Source: Salminus brasiliensis
Lineage: Eukaryota; Chordata; Actinopteri; Characiformes; Bryconidae
Direction: 5' to 3'
Assembly (NCBI RefSeq): GCF_030463535.1
Contig: NC_132883.1
Location: 33,273,873 to 33,337,872, forward strand
Length of the DNA stretch: 64,000 nt
Below are positions 1-12,674 of this stretch, in pieces. Each line of letters starts with the position of its first letter. Position 1 is the first letter of the stretch. Both the position numbers and the translations under genes were made by a program. The notes beneath the pieces are model-generated. The model searched no databases. It was given only the letters and a program-made list of their open reading frames with translations, and was not told the DNA's origin.

Positions 1-2880
1 GCACTACACATGAGCGCCATTTGCACAAGACAAGGGCATTCTTGGAAGGGCATTGCATCAATTATTTAAGGGTGTAAAGCCAGTACATTCGTAAGTAAAA
101 ATTCCACAATAAAACCTTAAAATTTTGAGTAGATGCGCCTTGTCTGATGGAGTGCCGAGTTCTACATGGAGAACTACAAAATACCAACAAAATTAGATGG
201 AAGCACACACCCACCCACAGCTGGGCAAGTCAAAGCAGCAAGCCAGGAACTTGGCAGCACCACAAGGCCACAATTACCCAGCAAAGCCAGGAGTTGACCA
301 GGCAACCACTGCAGATTTAGTTATTTAATTATTTATTTTTAAATTAGGGGCACCTATTGAGGTCCACCTAAGTGGATACTTCTTGAGGAAAGCCCTTCAA
401 AACAAGAAAATCTAGTTTGTGAAAACCTGACATACAGCATTTAGATAGAAATCAGTCAAGTGACAGGAGTCATGAACGTCTGTGGATAAGCCTAGACTTC
501 CTAAAAAGCTGGGGCATTAACCAGAGATGGTCACATGGTCAAAAACCTCAATAAATAATTAACTTTATGTTGGTCATTGGGCTTTTGTGGCAAATGTAAT
601 TCACCACATCCAGACGGAGCTGCCAATTTCCCAAAAAAGCAGTCCTCTACTTAGTTGGTGGAACAAACCAGAATTTGTCCAAACTGAAAAGACGAGGAAC
701 CCAAAAATTCACTCTTAATTGCAGCACAATACCATCTTGTGACGCTAGCAATGGAGGGCACAAGCCACCTCTATGTTGCCACAGCACACCTCAGTCTGAC
801 AGGGATGCATTGGTGGTCACCACTTCCTTGCATAAGTGAAAAGCGCCCAGCAGAACGCTTGGCTATTAGAAAGGTTCATTGTTCCCAGGGGCAGAGCACT
901 GCTGTACAACTGCAATAAATAGCGTTTTCTGAACTGTGTAGCGAGCTCTTTGTGCAGCTGATGCCAGATGTAGCGATGTGTTATACAAAATCAAACTAAA
1001 AGCAAGAACAAGCCAGTCACACAAACAAGGAATAAAAGGTCTTCCAGTGCAAGGCAAGGCATCGCTCCATCAAGTCGAGTGTTAACACCAAAAACCAAGA
1101 AATATACAGAGATATACAGACCCTCCGAGACCACTGATAAACAAATATAAGCATGCAATAGGTCTATTCAGGCCTCCAAAATTCACAGCATTTGGTTGAC
1201 GTGCATATCTGGAGCAATTTACAATAGAATTGCGTTACACAGGTAGGCAACTATGGGGATAGGAGTCTTGCCCAAGGTCCCTTATTGATACATTGTGTGC
1301 TTACCAAACATTACATCAACCACACCTAAACCTCAACAGCCTAGGTTCTGCTCCTGACTACATCTGTGGAGAACAGATAGTAGATGGTATACAACTATTT
1401 TTATTAAAAGGCTCACTCCGGGGACTCTTCTTAAAAGACTCTCCGGGAACAAACAGGGAAGGCTTGTACTGTAGCACAGAACTTCACTTTCACCTCAAAC
1501 ACAAAGAAAAAAAAAGGTTCAATCTCCTTAACCTTTTAGGGAGGTGTCTGCTAAACCGCTACATACAAGAGAGAACAGTGTGCATTACTTTAAGAGCACA
1601 GAGACAGATAGCTGGCTCAAACTTTCTAGCGATAAAACAAACAAAAACCTAGAAGTAAGGCCACGTTGCATTTTCTGCCATTTTAAAACCAGCAAATAAA
1701 TAATTAAAAACAACATGCCTGAAACATACAAAGTGCAACAAAGCAATACTACGCCCCTGCCAGTTTACTATGCTTCGGTGTGGAGTTTAGAAACGGTGAC
1801 TTCAGTACTCGCAAAAAGAATCGTTCTTAGCCATCAAAATAGCGCTAGAAAAAGGTAAACGACTCGACATACGCTTCGTGTTCAGATGGCTAGCAAACGG
1901 CACGGAAGCGCGTGAATCACTGAAACTTGCGTCCTCGATGATGATGAATGCGCAATTAAATAAGTTATTATAAGCCAGCTAACTTCAGATGTCTGTATGC
2001 TTTGGTAACTACAAAAATATACCCGGAGAGCAAGCAGATGGTTAACGTGAGTCAGATATCTAGGTAACAAAAATACAAATAAGGGTAGCTTGCTACATAT
2101 AACTGACGTTAGTAAACTCCCTCATTCGCAGGGCCCTCGTGCAGGGAGCAAAATGGCATTAATACGTCATTCGTAGCCCAGAGCTAAGCGGTAGTAATAC
2201 CCGGACTCAAACCCAACTCGCCAACGTTATCGTTAGGCGTCAAGCTGGTGTGCTTTATCAGAGTAGACTGGTCAACGTTAAATAAACCGGTGCAATATTT
2301 CACAGTCGCGATTTACGTTAGTAAAAAGCGTGCAGTCAATACACGCCAACGATATTTCAGGGTATCCCATCATTTGGTCTCGATGATAATACAACAGGTC
2401 AGATTAGCCGGTTAGTTAGCTAGCTTGCTAACATTATCCATCTTCCTCTCAAGTCAATGACTCGCGCGTCTTAGCTTAGCCTAGCCTAGCATAGCATAGC
2501 AAAGATAGCAACTAACCTAGCTAGCTACTACTAGCAAACTAGCGCGCTAAACAACTAGCTAGCATGTAGCATTCACAGGCTAAATACTGCAAACCATTCA
2601 TCGGCGAGTTACATAAGTAAATCCTCAGTGAACATATTATTAGCAGAAAATCTTCTTAATTGCAAACATGTAGAAGGATAACAAACGTTTATTTATTATT
2701 ATGAGCATCTAGTAACATTGGCGTAGCTAGCTAGCGTAACGCTAATCCGCAGGAAAATGATAGCAGCGGCCTAGTCCGCCTAGTACGCACTCCGTCCGGT
2801 GATCTTCACAGGTCTTATCTGAGTTGCGCAAAGAAAATCTGAATTAAAAGCGTAAGCAAGAAAGTGTAATCTTTCTTACC
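1..2880. other. No coding gene recognised; possible first intron of an off-window gene
   Basis: No open frame here has recognisable protein content or paired splice sites. The left 1.7 kb is ordinary mixed-composition DNA with a short A/T-rich run near 320-345. From about 1700 the sequence becomes richer in CpG, and between about 2400 and 2760 it holds many GCTAGC/CTAGC words. If the candidate donor at 2875-2880 is real, this stretch is the first intron of a minus-strand gene whose coding part lies to the left of the window. Confidence 0.4.
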
Positions 2881-3110
2881 TGTTCGAACCCTGCCGATGC
2901 GTCCAGGGGAGGGGTAGGGTTTAGAGGGTAGAAGGGGAAAGGTTCGGGAGGGAATTTAGAGAGGATTCGGGGGAAGAGGGAAGACACACAATTGCGTGAT
3001 CAGACTCCACTCTTCTCTGTACAAAGACAACAAAATGCGCTCCAATCAACTTTCACCCATGACCACGGCGTGTCGTCACGTTCCCGCCCCTCTCCTTCCT
3101 TCCACGGGGC
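2881..3110 (-). promoter_or_regulatory. Putative 5' noncoding first exon and promoter of a minus-strand gene
   Basis: On the minus strand the bases at 2880-2875 read GGTAAG, a good splice donor. The 230 bases upstream of it are GC- and CpG-richer than the surroundings and lack a long open frame, as expected for a noncoding first exon plus core promoter. The gene it belongs to is not in the window. In mammals R3HDM2 lies beside STAC3, which makes it one possible candidate, but nothing in the sequence tests that. The right border is a guess. Confidence 0.3.
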
Positions 3111-4635
3111 CGCAGATCAGAAGAATCGTGCTTATTGCCACCAGCTGGACGTGAAAGGATTCTCTGCTAAAGAGTTTCTCATAATGAATGTGAAGGTTAA
3201 AAGGAATTACAGTCAAATTACTGTCGCAAAACTAAACAACTATTTACAAAAGGAAATTCTAGTTCTACAATTCTCAATTCAACAAAGTATAATAATAGTC
3301 GACAACAAATGTTTGAGCTGTGTGTTTATATTTACATCTGTTTTGTGGTAAAAAAAAAAAAAACAGTATATTAACTATACCAGTCTAGTCACATTCACTA
3401 AAGCGAGTAATATTACAACACGTACTACAGCTACATAAATAAATAAATAAATACATGGATGCTGTATTTATTATTGTGCTTTTAAATTGATGTGTGCTTG
3501 CATGTATATTCCACGTACATGTTTTTGAATAAAAGGATCTGCTATTTTTTTTTTAAATCAATTTAACATTTGTTTTAATGGATAACTCAAATGACATTAT
3601 CATTGTACAAAATATATTGTTGGCTCATGTGTTTATTCTTCATTCCTTTTTGTATATTTTACTACTTTATATAAAGATACTTGAGTTCATTAACACGGGT
3701 AATGTAAGCTAACATGCATACCTACTGCAGCTGATAGAAGATAACAAAAGTAAAAGCAGTCAACGGTTTCCTGAATCTGAATGTTACGATTGCTGGAAGT
3801 GTCGAAACATCAGTCTCTAGCGACATTGATTTCTCCCTCAGCTTTCCCACCCATCATTCTCCTTTTGTTTCTGCTTGCCATGCCTATTAAAACAAAGACG
3901 ACCAATAAAGCACATTTTGACGTTTGTTTTTTTAAGCTTAGCAAATAAATGATTGCAATAGCGTCCTCTACTGTCGACGGTAAGAGTCACTATATCTGAC
4001 GGCTTGGTCGATGAAGGTGCCTGGTCGACGGCCATTCCCCCTGAATGCAGACAATAACTTAATGTCATAACATGTCCTCCACCTTTTTTATTAGGCCTTT
4101 GTTATTAATTTAAGCCACTGAAAAAAAGAACTTTGTGCAAATATGGAAGATAGATAGTTGTCAAATAAAATGACAGCTTAAATGCTGAAAGATATATTGA
4201 GTTTGTACACATGTAACACATCAATATTCATATTCATATAGCCAGAATATATGACTTTGCCTTAAAGGACCGATATAGTATTGCATGTATTGTGCCTCCT
4301 GATCATGAATGAGTGGCTCTAAACTGATGTAAATATGGGAAAAAACATCCATATCTAGCTTCTTTTGGCTCTTGCTCTCTTGTCATCATAATGCATATTG
4401 CACCATTAAAGTCTCTGTGCGGACTATAATCAGAATCCCAGAATCCCATCTTTATGACATCATGTTCTAGAACAACACAGAGTTTAGCTGTTGCTTTCTC
4501 AGAATTTTTTCCTGGAGTTTTGAGCCACACACTGTTCGGATTTATAAAAGACATCTATTAATTTCATTTGAGATTAAGGACTCATAGGACTTTACAAATG
4601 TATTTATTTACATAGAAATATATACAAGTCACAAA
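3111..4635. other. Intergenic, nothing recognised
   Basis: AT-rich sequence with short A and T homopolymers (around 3350 and 3546). It presumably holds the promoter and 5' UTR of the gene starting at 4636, but no TATA box or other clear element stands out. Confidence 0.5.
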
Positions 4636-7600
4636 ATGGATGAGATCTGTAGTGAAATTGACATGGACAACATAAGTTGCTCACAGCTAGAAGTGCCACA
4701 CTCGGTTCAGATGGTGTTGAAGAAGCTGGACAGTGCACAGCTGAACCGAGCAACACAGGTAATGTAATTTTTATTTATTTATTTAAAGATACAAAAAAAA
4801 AAATCTAAACATTTTAAGTGACAAATAATTAGACAACAGTGAACAAAAGGTAATTTGGCCTTCTTTTCATGAGGACATATCTCTAATTAAAAGCTTTACT
4901 CATCCCCTCATAGGAAATAGCAGAAAAGCTGAAGGTGATCCTGAACAGTGTAAATCGTGCCCTCTTCCGAATGCAGCTGAGCTCTGACGTTAGAAAAGAG
5001 GAGGAGACATGTAAAGTTGGAGCTAGGTCTTTATCTTACAGAGAAGAGAGGAACAAATGCAATCAAATGTTCAGTACCTTGTTGCAGTCAAGTCAGGAGA
5101 AGGAAAACTACCTCAGTGTGGTCCTGGAATGGCTAAGAGACATGAGTGAGTAATACTGACTTCATGAACAACAATAACAAGGAAATCCTTCTGATACAGG
5201 TTCTTTAGATAATGAAACATTATGTAAGCCAACTAGACAAAACATGCATGCAAAAGCGTACTTTCTAATACTTGGTTATGCATCCTCCTGTCTTAAGTAC
5301 CAGCCAGGAGTACACCAGTCTCTTGATTGTTTTGTCCACTCATCCAAGAACTGGATTTATATTTTATGTCACCTGCAGTTCCCAAATTGAGAATTGTGAT
5401 TGAGGTCTGGTCATTTTTGGGTACATTCTGGAATGTGGGTTAAAATATACAGATACTCAAGAGACTATTATTTCTCACAGTGAGCAGGGTTGTGACAAGT
5501 ACAACCAGACTGTTAACAGGAAGAACTGTTAACTTCCTTAATGCTTCTGTCTTCCACTCTCTCTTCTGTTTTGCTCAGCCCAAGATCTACAGGAGATACA
5601 AGATGAAGAGTTCAAACTCAGTGATAACATTACGGAGGAATGTGTGGTGGAGATGGAAGCTAAAATACAGATGCTCATGTCTGACATTATAACAGCCATT
5701 AAGCGACTGCAACAGCTATGTACTTCGCTGTTCAACAAGGACGTCACAAAGACTGTAAAGAAGAAAGACGGTAAGTAAAAGACCACAACAATGCAAATTT
5801 ATTTTCAGTGGATTACCCTTTACAACTACAAGTTATGTTATATATAACGTATATATATATATAATTTTCCAGCAATCAAGAAGGATGGTATGTGGCGCTG
5901 GTGGTTCATGGCAAATATTGAGAAGCTTCAGCCACCTTCAGCTGAACATATCCTGTCCGACATCACCTTGGGAGCTAAAACAGCCAAAGAACTCTCCTCC
6001 ATGCTAGCAGACATGGCTAAATCTCTGTCTTGCAGCAAAGCTATGGGAACAGGATTTACATTTGTCCAGGCTGGGTTGCTCAACCTAAATGATGCATTCC
6101 AGAAGCAATCACGCCAGGTCCAGAAACTGCAGACACTACTAAAGCAAAAAGAACAGGAATGGCAGGCAGCATTGAACAACACTAAAGCTGAACTTGAAAA
6201 CTGCAAAAAGACAGTTGCAAAGCTAGAGGATACAAACTGCAAGCTGAGTGAGAAAAATGCAGGTTGTCTGCTCCAGATTAATTTGCTGCAAAAGGCATCC
6301 AAACTGCAAACTAGTCGAACCGCTCAATCTGGTATGGAGTCTGTCCAGTTCCTCGGACATCAGGAGCCCCATGAAATCACAGAAATGGGGAAAGACCACC
6401 TTAAAAGTCCAGCCATTCAACAGCCTCAGCCTGGGCAACAGGAGCATGAGGCAGGGAAGGTGCCCTCAGACCTGAAAAACCTCACAGAAATTACTGTTCA
6501 GATGCAGATGGAGCAAACTTCTGACAACTCATTCCAGAACGACTTCAGGTACACTTTAATGCCTTAATAAGATAGTATTGTAAAAGAGAAGAAAAAAACA
6601 ACTTTATTTTGATTTATTTGTTTGCATTACTAGTTGTCCTCCAAATAAATGCTCCTTGCAAATATATAAATGTTATGAATTTAACATGAAATTGCAGATT
6701 AATAATGCAGAATTAAATTATGTTTGTAGAAAAATTGCAGAGAATAAAATGGATCAAGGCAGGTTCTGTGATGACCATGATAGAAAGCCAATGTATATCC
6801 TGAAAGATGTCAGCGAGACGTTTCCTAATCAAACAAAGGAACACAATGTACCATCAAGTACTGCTGACATGGAGGCAGGAAAAACAGAAAAAAAAAGACA
6901 GGAATTGTTGTTTACGGACCAATTCAAAAAAGTAAAACATACGAGCCAGGAACACACAGGGAAGGTGCACTCAGACATGAAGAACCTCAAGGAGATGACT
7001 GCCCAGATGCAGACTGAGCAAGTACAGCAAACTGTTGACAAGAGTTGCTACTCATTCGACAAAGAGTCTTCTTATGATAGTACCCTAAAAGAGGAACAAG
7101 AAGTGAGTGAAGAACCCCAGCTGTACCAGAAGTCAATAAAGAGTGTCACAAGGAGTAGCGAATTGGAGAAATCTGCTCTAACAGCAGAGAGTACCCTACC
7201 ATCAGAAACTCTTCCTCTCTCTGGGAATGTGGAGCAATCCAAAAAAGAAAAAGAGGAAGAGAAAGGGGTCAGGTATGTAGCAACACATTATAACTAAATT
7301 TCCACATTATACATAGGGGTATATTAATGATCTTAATATATCTGTTCTTCGCAAATGTGTGTTTTGTCAGAAACTGTATTTTGTCTGTGCTACTGCTTGT
7401 ACTCCAAACAATCTTCTCTTACACGTATATTCTTGCTGTTACTGTTTTACATGACAATCAATGCAGCGTGAAATTATGTTTGTAGACAAATTGCAGAGAA
7501 GTTGGACCAAGGCAGGGTCTGTGATGACGATGTTAGAATACAGATGCATGTGCTGAAAGAGGTCAGTGAAAGTCAAAGTCAAAGTCAAAGTCAAAATTAT

Positions 7601-10600
7601 TTGTATAGGGCTTTTTACAACTGTTGTTTTCACAAAGCAGCTTTAAATAATTAGTAGAAGACAGAAAAAAATAACAGTGAGAAGTTCTGTAATCATATGA
7701 AGGACCACAATGTGCTATCACATATTGCTGACACGCAGGCAGGAAAAATGGAAAAAAGCGGACAAGAATTATTCTCTACGGAGCAAGTAAAGAACACGAG
7801 TCAGCAACAGGCAGGGAAGGTGCACTCAGACCTGAAGAATCTCAAGGAGATAACTGACCAGATACAGAATGAGCAAATGGAACAACCTTTTGACAAGTGG
7901 CGCTATTCTTTCCAGAAAGACTTCAGGTAAGCTGCAATGCCTTCATCTGGCAGTATTGTAGAAGAGGCCTCTGCTCAAGTGGCAGAGAGAACCCTACCCT
8001 ACCGGAAAAAAAGGAATCAAGTATATCAACCCATTATACACCTTTTTTATGTCTCAAAGAATGATGCATTGTATTTATGGTCCAAACACAGGGCACTGAA
8101 ATCTTGATGGTTTGTTAGGGGGGTTTCATATTATTATTACACTGATTCTCACAATACAGTAAGAATTGGAGGACCAACTTTCTTAGTCTTAGTAACACAG
8201 GATTTACTGGATTTAACACTTCCTGTATTCAGTGATTAGCATTATAGTGATATGGTTAGCACAGCATACATCTGCATGAATTGAATGCAATCTAGTTTGT
8301 AGAACTAGATTTTCTGCTTACTTTTTTGTCTATTTACTAAAAATTCACAAATTATTTATTATTTATTATTATTCATTAACATGGCCACCAAATACCAACT
8401 AGGACTGGGTTTCCTGAAAGCATCACAAAGATAATGCTTAAATGGTTGAGCAAACATCACACTAAACAGTCTTACTACCAGTTAAGATATTAACAGTAAT
8501 ATGCTTATTGGAAACTAGGCCCCATCAGTTTAGCTGACCACAATAGCTGTACCTTACAAACACTAGTCTTAGCATTTAACAGGACCATTTTATCACTGGT
8601 CTAGGATTTGTCTGTGGAATAGAATAGTAAATATCAATATAAAAAATGACTGTTTTTGACTGTTGTACTTCAAATGATTTCTTTTTGAAACAATGTTTTC
8701 TTTTAGTTGCAGATCTTTTAAACAGTAAGATTGAAACTAATGTTGCTTTACAATAATTGCAATAAATGCCCCACAGATACCACATGAACAAAGAGACCCA
8801 AAGGACAAATCTTCTTCTGCTGCAAAATGCTTTGCAAAATGGACAGATTTCAGTTGCACTATACATAAAAGCTGAAGAGCTCTTGAAAAATATTCACAAT
8901 GCAAACCTAAAGCGCCTTGCCTTTTATCTGCACAAGTACATGGCCTTCAGCGCTTTATGGCAAGTCAGGTAAGCACAGCAATCCGTGTAGGTTTTCTGTA
9001 TACATGCACTAAATGCATATGGCAAGTCAGTCTACTGTTAGCAGTCTTGTGACAGTGTAGTATGACACACAGACCTATTTTTAAAATATATTTTATTCTG
9101 TGTCCTTTTCTTTGCAGATATCAGTTAAACCTAAAGCTCTGTTCTGCCCGTGACCATAAGGAAGGACAAGCACTGAAAGAATTTTATGTCATTCTGACTA
9201 AGCTGGACAAATATGAGGGAGTTTTACTGGATCGTTGGAAGGCTAGGCAAACAGCAGAGAAGCAAGAATCGTACTTTCATTTTGCCAGAATAACCAGAAT
9301 GTTCAACCAGGTAAAAATGGCTTGCATCAGGGGTTTATCTGGACCAATTACAGTTTAATAGTGAAGCTCCAAAATTTCCATAAGGTTTACATTAGTGCAG
9401 CACTGTCACATGTGCAGTGTTCTAGTGTCTTTTTGTGATATATTTGATACTTGATATTGTGATATATTTTAACAGTCAGTAGCAGAGGAACACAGGGGGT
9501 ACTGTGGCCTCTCATCAATGCTAGATTGTCTACCGTACTCATTGTACTGTATTGTACTGTTGTATTTACTGTATTTATTGTTGCTAAGCTCACTAGTGGG
9601 TTTCTTTTCTGAAAAGAACTTTGACTTAAATATTCTTTCTGATGGACTCCCTTTTGTTTTATGAAAGTTTGTTTTATAGCTGCATAATCAGAAAGTATTA
9701 TTACCCAGCTGGCTTAAAAAAAACAAAACATACATTTGTATTCGCTTTTAAACAATGTGTGAGGGTTTCACAAATGAAAACTATTTTAACTAATCTGTCA
9801 TTTTAAGGTAAGATGTCAAGGTAAGCATCATGAATTTGCTTTTTAAAATATCTCTAAATGGATGTTTTAAAACAACTTTTCCTCTTACTACTGTTTGGAT
9901 ATTGTGAATTAAACCTTACTAAAAATACATATTTGCCATGCTCAATCAAATGTAGTAGTCCTGTGAGACGTTTAAGTTTTATGTGCCCCATTTAATCAAA
10001 TCTTTTCCCTCATTTTTTCATGAAATAAAAGTATGTATCATGTTGACCTACCTTTTATAGCTGCGAGAGGCCTATGGCTTGAATTTGCTGAATCCATATC
10101 CCTGCCAGAGCTACTCACTTGGAAAGCACTCCCTTCCTTTAATAACTCAAGAAAGACAGCGGCCTGTACTCCTTGAACAACCCAACTGCAACCATCCTGT
10201 AAAAATCCTAAATTTTCTGCAGACACCAAGGAACAACATTGCACCTCCACAAGGCACCAGGTAAATAAATACATCCAACATACATTGGTGCTGAAATGGT
10301 GAAACCAAAATTATTATATTTAACAGTAATTCTGACATCTCTCAGCCATTACCGCAAAAATGCTGACCTCCAATTCTGAAATGGCCTAAAATACACAATA
10401 ATTGAATTTGAGGAACCTTGTAAAGTTTATAGAACTTTTACATAATGTTAAAGTTAAAAACAATTTAAGGGCTTGGGCCAGTTGGTGTTATCTTTCCCAT
10501 ATTGATGCTGTCACTCAAAAAACGTTTATCTCCAAAATGACATCTTTATAGGAAAAAGAAGTACCTGTTTACTATCAATGAAAGTCAGTGTAAAAAAATC

Positions 10601-11494
10601 TATTCCATTCCCGTCATTTTGGACCAATTCTATCGGTTCTAGTCATAGTAAATGAGGCAAAGTAATCTGTTCATGGTGAACTGATGTGCTACCTCAAATG
10701 GTGACCTGGTTCACCTGGTTGGAATCAGTGACTGACTACTCCCTAAAGCGGTGCCATCTGGCCAAACAGCCAGGCACTGCTGCCCACTTACTTGTTATTT
10801 GTGTCAGTCTACTCTGCTTTAGGTTCCTATAAGCAAAAAGAAATAAGTAAGTTCAGTTTTTCACATAAGAATATTGGGTCAGTTCTTCTATGCCTGGATC
10901 AGTTATTCTTTTATTTCTGGAGCAAATTGCTCTCTTTTTATTTCTTTAAACAAGTTTAGATGCAGCATCATTACTTATGAGGCTATTCTTCACAAGATAG
11001 CTCAATCAGATCACCACTGAGTTTAAACATCTTAGCTAAACAGTGCACTAACAGCAGATGTGTAGAGGGCTGAGATAGTGAAGAAAGAATCACATGGGCT
11101 ACATTCTGTTTTATCATAAAACCAGATCTTCAGAAACAGTGCTGATTGGCTTATGAAATGAGATGTTGAATCTAAAAATTAAACAAACACATAAGTAACT
11201 CCAGTTTCATTTTTCTATCACTCTATTAGGGAGCCAAATGCATTGAAATGGTCTCGAATTCCTAACAATGTACAGCTGGACAAGAGGCTGGTAGTCACAG
11301 CTACATCTGTACCTATTACAACACGCTTGCAGGACAGGAATATCAATAGTAGCAATGCCAGTGCACTAAGGACAGTGCAGAGCAGGTACACATTTCACTC
11401 TCCAAAGCATTCTGTTAACCCTTTGAAGTACCTACCTTTATTATTCAGTCACTACGTCTAACGTAGAAACTATTGTGAATGATTTAGTATCTGT

Positions 11495-11549
<55 letters not shown>

Positions 11550-12616
11550 TAACAGTAATGTTTATGAAAGTGAAAAGATACAGGCTTACATACAGATCTA
11601 ATGAGACAAGGCTGGGAATCTATACTTTACTGATGTGAAGTAACTTACAATCTGATCCATTAGGGACTGTTAGAATAACATTATAATTTGTCTGGTCACT
11701 GAAATAAACTTTTTGTTAGTTATTCTCCAATTTAAGGATTGATCTTGATTGTGTTAAGACTTTTATTGGGTGAGATAGTCATTCAGTCTCAGCTAGGTGC
11801 TTCCAAAAACATCTTTCAAGTTACTGGTGGCCCTTGCTTGTATTCTGTCAGGGTTTAGTAGTCATATTGCAGTGAAAAAAAACATTCATGGTGAACTGAT
11901 GTACTACCTCAAATGCTGACTGGAATCAGTAATTCACATTGATGTAGCTCTTTTTCCCCCACATTTCAAGTGGAGATGTACTACTACACACTACCTATGA
12001 GACTGATGAATACCCAGTCTACACTTAAAAATACTTGCTATTAACCTCATTGAAATTAGCCACTTCTTTTTTCTGCTGTAACACGGGCACGTCAATTGTT
12101 TTGACAGGGGTCTTAAATCTATACCGTTTCCTGTTGCTGGCTATGGTGCTCTGGGGCCCTTTATTTATTTATTTATTTATTTATTACTATTTTTAATGTG
12201 AAGCATAGACATAATCAGCCTATTCACGTGATGGCTCAATCAGATTAATGTGACTTTATACAGCTTAGCTAAGCAGGGCAGTTCACTAGATCTTTGAAAA
12301 CAGGGCAATGCCATACCCTGACTGATCTTTTTTCGATCACTTTCATAGGGAGCCAGTGAGAGGTGCAGTGCCCACTGTATCGAAATGCCCTCAAACTCTC
12401 AACATTGTACAGCTGGACATGAAGCTGCCAGTCACGCCTACACCTGTACCTATTATACCCCACATGCTGGAGATGAATATCAATCACAGCAATGCCAGTG
12501 CACTAAGAGCAGTGCAGAGCAGGTATTATACCTTTCAATCTCCAAAGCATTCTGGTAACCCTTTAAAGTCTATGTTTATTCTTCAGTTAATAATACTAAT
12601 GCAGAAACCTTTGTGA
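4636..12616 (+). CDS. FAM186A/B-family protein, multi-exon
   Basis: Proposed coding exons: 4636-4758, 4914-5145, 5579-5770, 5873-6548, 6730-7272, 8777-8968, 9118-9310, 10061-10260, 11230-11385 and 12349-12616. All have GT-AG borders, and the joined frame is open for 924 codons plus stop. An exon-like block at 7486-7926 is left out because it contains stops. The N-terminus (VPHSVQMVLKKLDSAQLNRA), the WRWWFMANIEKL and ILSDITLGAKTAKELSSML stretches and the later LLLLQNALQNGQIS block match FAM186A/B in order as I remember that family. Residues 210-290 look like coiled coil. The molecular function of FAM186 proteins is not established and none is proposed. Exons 4, 5, 7 and 10 all end in phase 2, so several exons can be skipped without a frameshift. 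The last exon could instead splice at 12522 to an exon I did not find. Family call is from memory. Confidence 0.7.
6730..7272 (+). CDS. FAM186-like exon 5, first full copy of a duplicated exon unit
   Basis: This 543-bp exon is open throughout and hydrophilic, rich in Lys, Glu, Ser and Gln. It carries the block GKVHSDMKNLKEMTAQMQTE, which recurs as GKVPSDLKNLTEITVQMQME at the end of exon 4 (near 6455-6515) and as GKVHSDLKNLKEITDQIQNE at 7818-7880. The intron sequence before the acceptor (TATGTTTGTAG) is repeated before 7486. The unit therefore arose by tandem genomic duplication including intron. It enters and leaves in phase 2, so it can be included or skipped without changing frame. Confidence 0.7.
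7486..7926 (+). pseudogene. Broken copy of the duplicated FAM186-like exon
   Basis: The block begins after a TTTGTAG acceptor and ends at a good donor (AG|GTAAGC). Its two ends align with exon 5: QIAEKLDQGRVCDDD at the left, and the GKVHSDLKNLKEI block and SFQKDFR at the right. Between them an insert of about 127 bp places two in-frame stops (TAG at 7652 and 7655); the frame is kept on both sides. The copy is either skipped, which phase allows, or used only in a truncated form. Transcript data would decide. Confidence 0.65.
7571..7697 (+). repeat. Short interspersed repeat inserted in the duplicated exon
   Basis: The insert opens with four or more tandem AAAGTC/CAAAGT hexamers, then reads ATTATTTGTATAGGGCTTTT and CACAAAGCAGCTTTA. 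I recognise this as a common teleost short repeat. A diverged relative lies at 53728-53815 (AATTTGTATAGAACAGTTTT, then CACAAAGCAGCTTCACAG). The borders come from comparison with the undisturbed copy at 6730-7272. Confidence 0.65.
7927..8776 (+). other. FAM186-like intron with tail of the duplicated unit
   Basis: The first 110 bases still align with the sequence after exon 4 (AATGCCTT, then AGTATTGTA and AAGAG) and with the 3' part of exon 5 (GGCAGAGAGAACCCTACC against AGCAGAGAGTACCCTACC). That shows how far the duplication extends. The rest is AT-rich intron with nothing recognised. Confidence 0.5.
11499..11545. repeat. (AT)n microsatellite
   Basis: Uninterrupted AT dinucleotide run in the intron between the two duplicated exons. 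It is absent from the matching place in the second unit, so it arose or expanded after the duplication. Confidence 0.95.
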
Positions 12617-12668
12617 ATTATTTGGTAAATATTTGGTTCAGCACATCTGGTGGAGTCCCACTTACATT

Positions 12669-12674
12669 AATAAA
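12669..12674 (+). terminator. Candidate polyadenylation signal of the FAM186-like gene
   Basis: AATAAA lies 53 bases after the stop codon at 12614-12616 that ends the read-through terminal exon. It is the best support for ending the gene here. A single hexamer in AT-rich DNA is weak evidence. Confidence 0.4.

Noticed and set aside
1293-1652. 119-codon plus-strand frame
   Set aside because: No family resemblance, no splice partners and ordinary composition.
2992-3351. 119-codon plus-strand frame starting in the CpG-rich stretch
   Set aside because: No recognisable domain, and it runs into an A homopolymer; it overlaps the putative antisense first exon.
5928-6302. 124-codon minus-strand frame
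   Set aside because: Shadow of the FAM186-like exon 4 on the opposite strand.
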